A DNA stretch of 64,000 nucleotides from an uncultured Eubacteriales bacterium. GTDB lineage: Bacteria > Bacillota > Clostridia > Oscillospirales > Acutalibacteraceae. How positions within the stretch are numbered: the first letter of the stretch is position 1; each line of letters starts with the position of its first letter. Below the pieces are notes generated by a model, which was not told the DNA's origin, ran no database searches, and saw only the letters and a list, made by a program, of their open reading frames with translations. The position numbers were made by a program, and so were the translations under genes. Positions 57,611-64,000 of this stretch are shown piece by piece. The DNA lies in NCBI GenBank assembly GCA_934630515.1, contig CAKTVV010000011.1, forward strand, positions 1-64,000. Direction: 5' to 3'.

Positions 57611-58393
57611 ATGCTTACATGGGATAACGGCACACACTTTGCCTACGATATGATCGGTGAATTCCGCTCCTGCGGCACCTGGATACACGGCAGGCGCACC
57701 ATCCAGAGCCACGAGGTCATTCTGGTGCTGGAGGGAACGGTGTATATTGCCGAGGCGGGGCGGGAATATGCGCTGGAGCCGCATCAGCTGCTGGTGCTGG
57801 AGCCGGGCAAGGAGCATTACGGCTACCGGGCGTCCGACGCCCCGGTGGCGTTTTACTGGTTTCATTATTTCTCCGACCTGCCGCTGCCCCTGAAGCTCTA
57901 CACCGGCGGCGACGTCTACGCCGTCACACAGCTGCTCAAGCGCTTGCTGCACACCGCCAACGCCCGCCCCGATGCCACTGCCGCCGCCGATGCCATCGGC
58001 TATCTCGTCTGGGACGAGCTGAACCGGCTGGCAGCGGAGGAGCATCACGCCGACCACGCTCTGGATGTACAGGTCACGGAGTATATTCGCAACCATATCG
58101 ACACCGAGCTCTCCGTCGCCGCCATCGCCGCCCATGTGGGCTACAGCCCGGATCACCTGAGCAAATGCTTCCGCCGCTGGCACGGGGTGGGGCTGAAGGA
58201 ATACATCATCCACCGCCGGATGCAACAGGCCAAGAACCGCCTGCTCACCACCACCCTGAGCGTTAAGGAGATCGCTGCCTCTCTGGGCTATCGGGAGGAG
58301 AACCGGTTCATCAAGTTTTTCCTCTATCACGAGGGGATCAGCCCCACCGCCTTTCGCTCTCACTATTGCCACACTCACATCAACAGTCGATAA
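57611..58393 (+). CDS. AraC-family transcriptional regulator of the GH127 locus
   Basis: A 260-residue regulator. A cupin sensor domain (about 25-110, ILVLEGTVYIAEAGREYALE) is followed by a C-terminal double helix-turn-helix (about 160-255, LSVAAIAAHVGYSPDHLSKC and KEIAASLGYREENRFIKFF). AAAGGTGAG lies about 10 bases before the ATG; longer readings have no site. Divergent placement and overlapping promoters make GH127 its likely target, and the oxidoreductase operon beyond may be another. Confidence 0.85.
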   Translation: MLTWDNGTHFAYDMIGEFRSCGTWIHGRRTIQSHEVILVLEGTVYIAEAGREYALEPHQLLVLEPGKEHYGYRASDAPVAFYWFHYFSDLPLPLKLYTGGDVYAVTQLLKRLLHTANARPDATAAADAIGYLVWDELNRLAAEEHHADHALDVQVTEYIRNHIDTELSVAAIAAHVGYSPDHLSKCFRRWHGVGLKEYIIHRRMQQAKNRLLTTTLSVKEIAASLGYREENRFIKFFLYHEGISPTAFRSHYCHTHINSR

Positions 58394-58429
58394 AACAGCG
58401 CCGGTCGGAGCTCCGACCGGCGCTGTTTT
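58392..58429. terminator. Bidirectional terminator between convergent genes
   Basis: A perfect palindrome: AAAACAGCGCCGGTCGGAG (58392-58410) with its complement (58411-58429). T runs on both strands. It serves the AraC gene and the minus-strand catabolic operon. Confidence 0.9.
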
Positions 58430-58452
58430 GATACTTTTTACTATGCAGCGGC

Positions 58453-59622
58453 TTATTTCGCTCCTGCGTAGCTGCCGGAGGTGTCCGCCACCACCGCCTG
58501 CACATTTTCCTTGCGGCGGGAGGTCTTGACCCGCTTCATCAGCTCCTCATAGTACACATCCTCGTCAAAGGGAATGTCCACAGGATGCCCCAGGAAGCAG
58601 GACAGGTGCATGGCATTGGACAGGGTCAGACCCCGGATGCCCTCCACGCCCTCCGCCACCAGCGGCTCGCCGTGCAGAATGTGTGCGGCAAAGGCGTTCA
58701 GCACCCCCACATGCTGGGGATTCTTTCCGTCCGTCTCCACCTCGGTATAGGTCACCTTGGGCTGTCCGAAGGGGGTCTTGTTGGTCTTGGAGAATTCCGG
58801 CTCTGCCACATCCAGCTCATATTTATAGAGTTTATCGTTCTCCACCACCAGCTTACCCTTATCCAGCGTCAGCTCAAACCGGTTGGTGCCGGGCGCATCG
58901 CCGGTGGAGGTGATGAACACGCCGGTGGCGCCGTTCTCAAACTCCATGTAGGCGGTGACATCGTCCTCCACCTCGATATCGTGCCACTTGCCGAAATGCA
59001 GATGGGCATCCACCTTCACCGGCAGACCGCAAATCCACTGGTACATATCCAACTGGTGGGGGCACTGGTTCAGCAGCACGCCGCCGCCCTCGCCCGACCA
59101 GGTGGCACGCCAAGCGCCGGAATCGTAATACGCCTGAGGACGGTACCAGTTGGTGATGATCCAGTTCGCCCGGCGCAGAGCGCCCATCTCACCGCTCTCC
59201 ACGATCTCTTTCATCTTGCGGTACACGCAGTTGGTGCGCTGATTGAACATCATGGCAAAGGTCACATCGGCTTTCGCCGCCGCCTCGTTCATCTCCCGCA
59301 CCTGCTTGGTGTACACGCCGGCGGGCTTTTCGCACATCACATGCAGATGATGCTTAAAGCCCTCCATCGCATACTGGGGATGGAAATAGTGGGGGATGGA
59401 CACGATCACGGCGTCGATCTTCCCGCTTTCCATCATCTTGATGGCGTCATCGAACCGCTCCACCGTGGCGGGCAGGTTCTCCTGCGCCCATTGCAGCCGG
59501 TCGGGGTTGATATCGCATACCGCCGCCAGCTCGATCTCCGGGCATTTCCCCTCTACGATGTTTTTCGCATGACCGGAACCCATATTACCGATACCGATGA
59601 TGCCCATACGAATTTTATCCAT
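58453..59622 (-). CDS. Gfo/Idh/MocA-family dehydrogenase (last of operon)
   Basis: A 389-residue NAD(P)-dependent oxidoreductase. The Rossmann motif is GIGNMGSGHAKNI near the start, EKPAG the typical catalytic lysine motif, and GGGVLLNQCPHQLDMYQWI carries the histidine of the active site. It oxidises or reduces a sugar, inositol or glycoside hydroxyl. It is clearly paralogous to the gene at 60442, sharing long blocks such as GVLLNQ(C/A)PHQLD and NWYR(P/T)Q(A/S)YYDSG. The C-terminus ends in a low-conservation tail (TSGSYAGAK). It lies 27 bases after the isomerase gene in the operon. Confidence 0.85.
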   Translation of the reverse strand: MDKIRMGIIGIGNMGSGHAKNIVEGKCPEIELAAVCDINPDRLQWAQENLPATVERFDDAIKMMESGKIDAVIVSIPHYFHPQYAMEGFKHHLHVMCEKPAGVYTKQVREMNEAAAKADVTFAMMFNQRTNCVYRKMKEIVESGEMGALRRANWIITNWYRPQAYYDSGAWRATWSGEGGGVLLNQCPHQLDMYQWICGLPVKVDAHLHFGKWHDIEVEDDVTAYMEFENGATGVFITSTGDAPGTNRFELTLDKGKLVVENDKLYKYELDVAEPEFSKTNKTPFGQPKVTYTEVETDGKNPQHVGVLNAFAAHILHGEPLVAEGVEGIRGLTLSNAMHLSCFLGHPVDIPFDEDVYYEELMKRVKTSRRKENVQAVVADTSGSYAGAK

Positions 59623-59649
59623 AGCTCTGACTCCCTTTCTCTGCTCGCT

Positions 59650-60414
59650 TTATTTCAGTCCCTGCGCCTGCAGGAACCGATAGCTTTTCTCCAGACAGGC
59701 AAACGGATCCTCGCCGTAGCAGTCATCCTGCTCCACCAGCGCATAGCGGACGCCCGCCTGCTCCAGCGCCGGCAGAATCTTCTGCCAAGGCAGGTTGCCG
59801 CTGCCCACCGGCGCCATGTGCTGCTCCTTCTGTCCGCACGCCACCATATCCTTCAGGTGGACGCAGGGGATACGTCCGGACAGCCGGTCGATCCAGTCGG
59901 TCACCTCGCCGCCGCCCCAGTGCACCCAGTAGGTATCCATCGTAAACACCAGCTCCTCCGGGGTGGTGTGCTCCATCAGATACTCCAGACGGGTCTGCCC
60001 GTTCTCCACATCCCGGGTGAACTCGAAGCCATGGTTATGATAGGACAGGCGCTTTCCCACCGAGGTGAAATACCGCCCGCTGGTCTGCGCCAGCCGGATC
60101 ACCGTGTCCATGCCCTCTGTGCCCGCCGTCTGGGGTCCGCAGCCCAGACCGATATAGTCGCAGCCGAACACCGTATGCTCCGCCGCCACCCGCTCCGGTT
60201 CCTTCTCCAGCCGATCCTGCGGGATATGGGTCAGCACGCACCGCAGCCCGTTCTTTTGCAGCTGCTCCTGCAGCCATTCCGGCTCATAGGCACACACACC
60301 CGAGATCTGCACCGTCCGATAGCCGATGTCCGCCACCCGTTTGAGGGATTCGGCGAAGTCCTCCAGTGTCTTGCAATGCTCCCGCAAAGTATAGAATTGC
60401 GCTCCGATCTGCAT
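59650..60414 (-). CDS. TIM-barrel sugar isomerase/epimerase
   Basis: A 254-residue xylose-isomerase-like TIM barrel of the sugar phosphate isomerase/epimerase group. Metal-ligand and substrate residues are in LSYHNHGFEF, FTMDTYWVHWGGG, HLKDMV and ALVEQDDC (E, D, H, E pattern). Such proteins isomerise keto-sugars or cleave 3-keto glycosides by beta-elimination. It lies between the two dehydrogenase genes with short gaps, so it probably uses their product. Confidence 0.8.
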   Translation of the reverse strand: MQIGAQFYTLREHCKTLEDFAESLKRVADIGYRTVQISGVCAYEPEWLQEQLQKNGLRCVLTHIPQDRLEKEPERVAAEHTVFGCDYIGLGCGPQTAGTEGMDTVIRLAQTSGRYFTSVGKRLSYHNHGFEFTRDVENGQTRLEYLMEHTTPEELVFTMDTYWVHWGGGEVTDWIDRLSGRIPCVHLKDMVACGQKEQHMAPVGSGNLPWQKILPALEQAGVRYALVEQDDCYGEDPFACLEKSYRFLQAQGLK

Positions 60415-60441
60415 TTTGAAAGCTCTCCTTTCTTACCAGTC

Positions 60442-61611
60442 TTACCAGTTCACGTTCCATCGGTCTTTATAGCTGCCGTCCGCCTCGCCGGTGCCCTCCG
60501 TCGGATGATAGCCGGAGATCTTCACCCGCTCCGCCAGCAGCCGGTCAAACCGGGCGGTATCCAGCGGCAGCGCCGCCGTCTCCCCCGTCCATGCGGACAG
60601 GTAGGCGGCGTTGGAGAGGGTCAGCTCATAGATGGCGTCATATCCCGGCGCCAGCAGCTCCTCCCCATGCAGCACCGCCGCCGTGAAGTTCCGCAGAATG
60701 CCGTTGTGGGCTGTTTCCTTCTCGGTCGGCAGGATCTCGGTATACGTCACCGTCGGCAGGGTCCCGCAGGGGTCAAAGCACACCTCCCGCTCCGGACGAT
60801 CCAGACTCCAATGCCGCAGCTTGCCATCCTCCAGCACCAGCTTGCCCCGATCGCCCACGATCTCCAGCCGGTTGGTGCCGGGATATTCGCCGGTGGTGGT
60901 GATGAAAGTGGCGGTCGCCCCGTTGGCATACTGCATGACGAGGGTGGCGTCATCCTCCACCTCGATGTGGTGGTATTTCCCGCAGGCGCAGGTCGCCCAA
61001 ACCTGCTCCGGCATCCCGAATATCCACTGGAGCAGATCCAGCTGGTGGGGCGCCTGGTTGAGCAGCACGCCGCCGCCCTCCCCCGCCCACGATGCCCGCC
61101 AGCTGCCGGAATCGTAGTAGCTCTGGGTGCGGTACCAGTTGGTGACCGTCCATTGCAGCCTCTTCAGCTGCCCCAGCTGTCCGCTGCGGACGATCTGCCG
61201 TGCCTGCCGGAACAGGGGATGGGTACGCTGATTGAACATCACCCCAAACACCCTGCCGCTCTCCCGGGCGGCGGCGCACATCCGCTCCACCGCACTGACC
61301 TGCACGCCGCCGGGCTTTTCCGTCAGCACGTGCAGCCCCTGCTGAAACGCCGCCACCGCCATCGGCGGATGGAGATAATGCGGGGTGGCAATGATGACCG
61401 CCCCCATCGTCCCCTCCGACAGCAGCCGTTCATAGCTGTCGAACACCGGCACGCCGGGCAGCCGCTTCGCCGCCCATTCCCGGCGGGCGGGGGCGATGTC
61501 GCACACCGCCGCCAGCACCGCCCCGGGCACCTTGCCGTCGAAGATCGCTCCGGCGTGGGCGCTGCCCATATTCCCCAGACCGACCACCGCTACACGCAGT
61601 TGTGTTTCCAT
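60442..61611 (-). CDS. Gfo/Idh/MocA-family dehydrogenase (paralogue)
   Basis: A 389-residue oxidoreductase with GLGNMGSAHAGAI (NAD(P) fold), EKPGG and GGGVLLNQAPHQLDLLQWI. Same length as the enzyme at 58453 and alignable throughout, so the two came from a duplication and then diverged. The operon order dehydrogenase-isomerase is repeated. It lies 21 bases downstream of the isomerase gene at 61633. Confidence 0.85.
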   Translation of the reverse strand: METQLRVAVVGLGNMGSAHAGAIFDGKVPGAVLAAVCDIAPARREWAAKRLPGVPVFDSYERLLSEGTMGAVIIATPHYLHPPMAVAAFQQGLHVLTEKPGGVQVSAVERMCAAARESGRVFGVMFNQRTHPLFRQARQIVRSGQLGQLKRLQWTVTNWYRTQSYYDSGSWRASWAGEGGGVLLNQAPHQLDLLQWIFGMPEQVWATCACGKYHHIEVEDDATLVMQYANGATATFITTTGEYPGTNRLEIVGDRGKLVLEDGKLRHWSLDRPEREVCFDPCGTLPTVTYTEILPTEKETAHNGILRNFTAAVLHGEELLAPGYDAIYELTLSNAAYLSAWTGETAALPLDTARFDRLLAERVKISGYHPTEGTGEADGSYKDRWNVNW

Positions 61612-61632
61612 GCTGTTCTCCTCCGTCTCCGG

Positions 61633-62472
61633 TTACAGCGCCTCTTTCAGCGCCGCTACCGCCGCATCGAATGCCGCCCGCTGCGAGGGATATTCATAGG
61701 CCGCCATTTTGGTCTTGGCGTCCTCCTTTTCCAGATCCGCAAAGCCGGAAAATACGGTCAGGTGCGGCTCCAGCGTCAGCTGCCAGCCGCCCCGGGCGAT
61801 AAAGCGGTGCAGGATCTCCGGCACATGGCCGATGCCCTTGCCGCAGGGCACCACCTTGCCCCCCTCCACGCAATCCTTGACATGGAAGTAGACGATGCGC
61901 TCCTGCAGCAGCTCCCACGCCTGCAGGGTATCCTGCCCGCACTGGATGAAGTTGGCGGGGTCGAAAATGCCCCCCAGCTCCGGAATCTGCTCCAAAATAT
62001 CGGCGCACCGGGACGCCACATCGCCGTAGATGCCCTTTTCATTCTCGTGGCACAGACGGATGCCGCTGCCCTTGGCGGTTTCCGCCATCCGTCCCAGCCG
62101 CTCCATAACCTCGTCCCGATAGACCGCCGGGTCCTCATCGGCAGGCAGATAGAAGCTGAACATCCGGATGTATTCGCTACCCATGATCTGCCCCAGCTCC
62201 AGCGCATGCTTGAGCTTATCCAGATGCGGCTCCAGCGGGGCGGTGACGTCGATCTTGCCCAGCGGCGAGCCGATGCTCCAGATGCGCAGCCCGTTGGCGT
62301 CCAGCTGCTCCTTGACCTCCTTGGCCTCGGCGCAGGTGAAATCGATAAAATTCTTGCTTCCGATCGTCCGTGCCTCCAGATGGCGGATGCCGTTATCCCG
62401 CATCGCTGCGATCTGGTCGGTCAGCGCAGCGCCCGCCTCGTCAGCGAATGCGCCCAATACGATCTCTTTCAT
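61633..62472 (-). CDS. TIM-barrel sugar isomerase/epimerase
   Basis: A 279-residue xylose-isomerase-like barrel. Ligand-type residues occur in RLCHENEKGIYGD, GIFDPANFIQCG, YFHVKDCVEGG and LTLEPHL. The blocks are characteristic of isomerase/epimerase-type partners of Gfo/Idh/MocA enzymes. It lies 20 bases after the SDR gene and probably acts on oxidised sugars in the same pathway. Confidence 0.8.
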   Translation of the reverse strand: MKEIVLGAFADEAGAALTDQIAAMRDNGIRHLEARTIGSKNFIDFTCAEAKEVKEQLDANGLRIWSIGSPLGKIDVTAPLEPHLDKLKHALELGQIMGSEYIRMFSFYLPADEDPAVYRDEVMERLGRMAETAKGSGIRLCHENEKGIYGDVASRCADILEQIPELGGIFDPANFIQCGQDTLQAWELLQERIVYFHVKDCVEGGKVVPCGKGIGHVPEILHRFIARGGWQLTLEPHLTVFSGFADLEKEDAKTKMAAYEYPSQRAAFDAAVAALKEAL

Positions 62473-62492
62473 AGCTGCTCACTCCTTACTGC

Positions 62493-63317
62493 TTACACGC
62501 CGCTGTAGGCGGAGAATCCGCCGTCCACCGGCACGGTGATACCGGTCACGAAGCCGGACTTTTCCGCATCCAGCAGCCACTCCACCGTACCCAGCAGCTC
62601 CTCGGCCTCACCGAACCGCCCCATGGGGGTGGAGCGCAGGATCTTGCCGGTGCGGGGGGTGGGGGTGCCGTCCTCGTTAAAGAGCAGCGCCCGGTTCTGA
62701 TTGGTGACGAAAAAGCCGGGGGCGATGGCGTTGACCCGGATGCCCTCCTTGGCGAAATGCACCGCCAGCCAGGAGGTGAAGTTGGACACCGCCGCCTTAG
62801 CCGCCGAATAGGCGGGGATCTTCGTCAGCGGACGGTAGGCGTTCATGGAGGAGATATTCAGCACACAGCAGCCCTCCCGTCCCAACATATCCGGCATAAA
62901 CACCTGACTGGGCAGCAGCACGCCCTTGAGATTCAGATCAAACACAAAATTGAAGCCCTTTTCCTCGATGTTGAAGAACGTGAGGAAATCCTCCGCATTT
63001 TCATCTCCTGCCTCATATTCCTCATGCAGAGTGGTGCAGCGGGGGTTGTTGCCGCCGGCGCCGTTGATGAGGATGTCGCACTTGCCGTACTTTGCCAGCA
63101 CCGCCTGATGAACCTCCTCCAGATTGGCCTTATCCAGCACGTTGGTCTTATACGCCGTCGCCTCGCCGCCGGCTGCCCGGATCTTCTCCGCCACCGCCTC
63201 GGCTGCCTGCTCGTTGAGATCCAGCAGGGCGACCTTGGCACCCTTTCCCGCCAGAAACTCGGCAAATCCGGAGCACAGCACGCCGCCGGCGCCGGTGATC
63301 ACGATAACCTTATCCAT
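62493..63317 (-). CDS. SDR dehydrogenase, D-mannonate oxidoreductase-like
   Basis: A 274-residue short-chain dehydrogenase with the cofactor motif TGAGGVLCSGFAEFL, the NGAGG motif, the catalytic Ser and Tyr-x-x-x-Lys (NISSMNAYRP, AYSAAKAAV), and a long insertion (about 95-125). Length and insertion are typical of Firmicutes SDR-type D-mannonate/fructuronate oxidoreductases (UxuB-like) of hexuronate breakdown. The site AGGAG fits ATG 63317 better than ATG 63323. It is part of the minus-strand operon; uxuA is not in the window, so the substrate is a guess. Confidence 0.75.
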   Translation of the reverse strand: MDKVIVITGAGGVLCSGFAEFLAGKGAKVALLDLNEQAAEAVAEKIRAAGGEATAYKTNVLDKANLEEVHQAVLAKYGKCDILINGAGGNNPRCTTLHEEYEAGDENAEDFLTFFNIEEKGFNFVFDLNLKGVLLPSQVFMPDMLGREGCCVLNISSMNAYRPLTKIPAYSAAKAAVSNFTSWLAVHFAKEGIRVNAIAPGFFVTNQNRALLFNEDGTPTPRTGKILRSTPMGRFGEAEELLGTVEWLLDAEKSGFVTGITVPVDGGFSAYSGV

Positions 63318-63331
63318 TGTCATTCGCTCCT

Positions 63332-64000
63332 TTACTCAAATACCTTCAACACCGGACGCATCCGCTGCACGGTGTCGTTCCAATCGTCGCCAAAAGCGCC
63401 CTCCAGCGTGATCCGGGCGTTGTAGCCGTTCTCCCGCAGCGCCGCCGCCCACCGGGCGCAGTCCGCCGCATCCGCCGCCTCCAGCGGCATCCGCCGATCC
63501 GGATCGTTCCGTGCCAGATGGACATGCTGCAGCATGGAGCCGCAGGTGCGGATGGCATCCAGACTCTCGCCGGTCATGGACACATGATAGAAATCCGCCA
63601 GCACGAACACATTGGGGTGATTGGCACGGCGGCACATGGCGACGCCGTCCGCCACGGTGTTGACGGTGTTGCATTCCTCATAGCGCAGCGGCTCGATCAC
63701 GATTTTGACGCCGAATTCCGTGCCGACATCCCCCGCCAGCCGCAGCACCCGGGCGAACTGCTCCTCGCCCTCCTCCCGGCGGCTCTCATCCAGGATGGTG
63801 CGGGCAGCGCCGCTGCCGATGACCGCCACCTGCAGCCCCAGGCGGCTGGCTTTCCCCAGCGCCCGGCGGATATACTCCTCCAGCGCAGCAAGATCCACCG
63901 TATCGCCGGTCAAATAGCCCTTCTCAAAGCTGAAGAAAAATCCGTTGCAGGTCTCGGCAAAAATACCGGTACGCACCATTTCCCTGCGGGCGTCCTCCAC
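63332..64000 (-). CDS. TIM-barrel sugar isomerase/epimerase (partial)
   Basis: The frame runs off the window edge; 222 residues are visible and the start is missing. VAVIGSGAARTILDESRREE, VKIVIEPLRYEECNTVNTV, VLADFYHVSM and HVHLARNDPDRR are the metal-ligand and substrate blocks of the xylose-isomerase-like group. This is the third isomerase-type gene of the operon. The upstream part and the operon promoter lie outside the window. Confidence 0.8.
   Translation of the reverse strand: MEDARREMVRTGIFAETCNGFFFSFEKGYLTGDTVDLAALEEYIRRALGKASRLGLQVAVIGSGAARTILDESRREEGEEQFARVLRLAGDVGTEFGVKIVIEPLRYEECNTVNTVADGVAMCRRANHPNVFVLADFYHVSMTGESLDAIRTCGSMLQHVHLARNDPDRRMPLEAADAADCARWAAALRENGYNARITLEGAFGDDWNDTVQRMRPVLKVFE

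Noticed and set aside
58585..62508. A 1307-codon open frame on the plus strand
   Set aside because: It runs opposite to four well-recognised genes of the catabolic operon, has no ribosome site and reads as His/Gln/Gly/Leu-rich sequence typical of the antisense of GC-rich genes.

Overview
The window reads as a chromosome segment of a GC-rich member of the Clostridia, most likely a gut Oscillospiraceae/Ruminococcaceae-type bacterium. The reasons are strong GGAGG ribosome binding sites, clean TTGACA/TATAAT-type promoters, BceRS-BceAB-type peptide detoxification genes, several plant-polysaccharide enzymes, and scattered relics of Clostridia-type integrative elements. The species cannot be named from this sequence.

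Layout. (1) 1-9.36 kb is the remains of a conjugative or integrative element. A minus-strand block codes for a ParA start fused to another protein, two unknown proteins, an E2/PRTRC-B-like protein, a Rad52/22-type annealing protein, a two-TM coiled-coil protein, a Rad50-like ATPase, a truncated DUF3854 protein and a DUF6744-like protein. Next come a possible relaxase tail, a Phd antitoxin beside a frameshifted Doc toxin, and a broken primase-like ORF. (2) 9.36-12.34 kb is a decayed AT-richer fragment (TPR piece, Yip1 membrane protein, DUF5696 protein with two frameshifts) joined abruptly on both sides to unrelated DNA. (3) 12.34-31.9 kb is intact GC-rich chromosome: a membrane XRE regulator, a GH26-like enzyme and a 1781-residue surface protein, a divergent GH95/DUF5703-like glycosidase, a GH43-like enzyme with an AraC regulator, an ECF sigma/anti-sigma pair, tRNA-Gln, a lipoprotein, an orphan acyltransferase-like protein, an MFS transporter and a glycerophosphodiesterase. 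(4) 32.1-34.6 kb is tRNA-Tyr followed by an AT-rich pocket with an IS3-family transposase, an unknown small gene and a gene broken by a 10-bp tandem duplication. (5) 34.7-43.8 kb is core chromosome: gdhA, a conserved frameshifted gene, ruvX, rluD-type synthase, radC, DUF5662, an SGNH esterase, greA, and lysS with a C-terminal tRNA-binding domain. (6) 43.8-44.7 kb holds repeats and coding relics that look like an element attachment scar at the 3' end of lysS. (7) 44.8-55.4 kb is an uninterrupted plus-strand export/resistance island: TetR, membrane XRE, two ABC exporters, then BceR-BceS-BceA-BceB. (8) 55.7-64.0 kb is a sugar-catabolic locus: GH127 arabinofuranosidase with a divergent AraC regulator, then a minus-strand operon alternating Gfo/Idh/MocA dehydrogenases with TIM-barrel isomerases plus an SDR dehydrogenase.

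How the parts work together. The glycosidases (GH26-like, DUF5703, GH43-like, GH127) with AraC regulators and the oxidoreductase/isomerase operon suggest stepwise capture, trimming and oxidative breakdown of plant glycans or glycosides. The export island is laid out as two regulated drug-export units followed by a self-regulated peptide-sensing module with a recognisable BceR-type operator. The first 12 kb is dominated by single-base deletions and fused gene ends, whereas most of the remaining 50 kb has intact frames, so the damage is more likely genetic decay than sequencing error.
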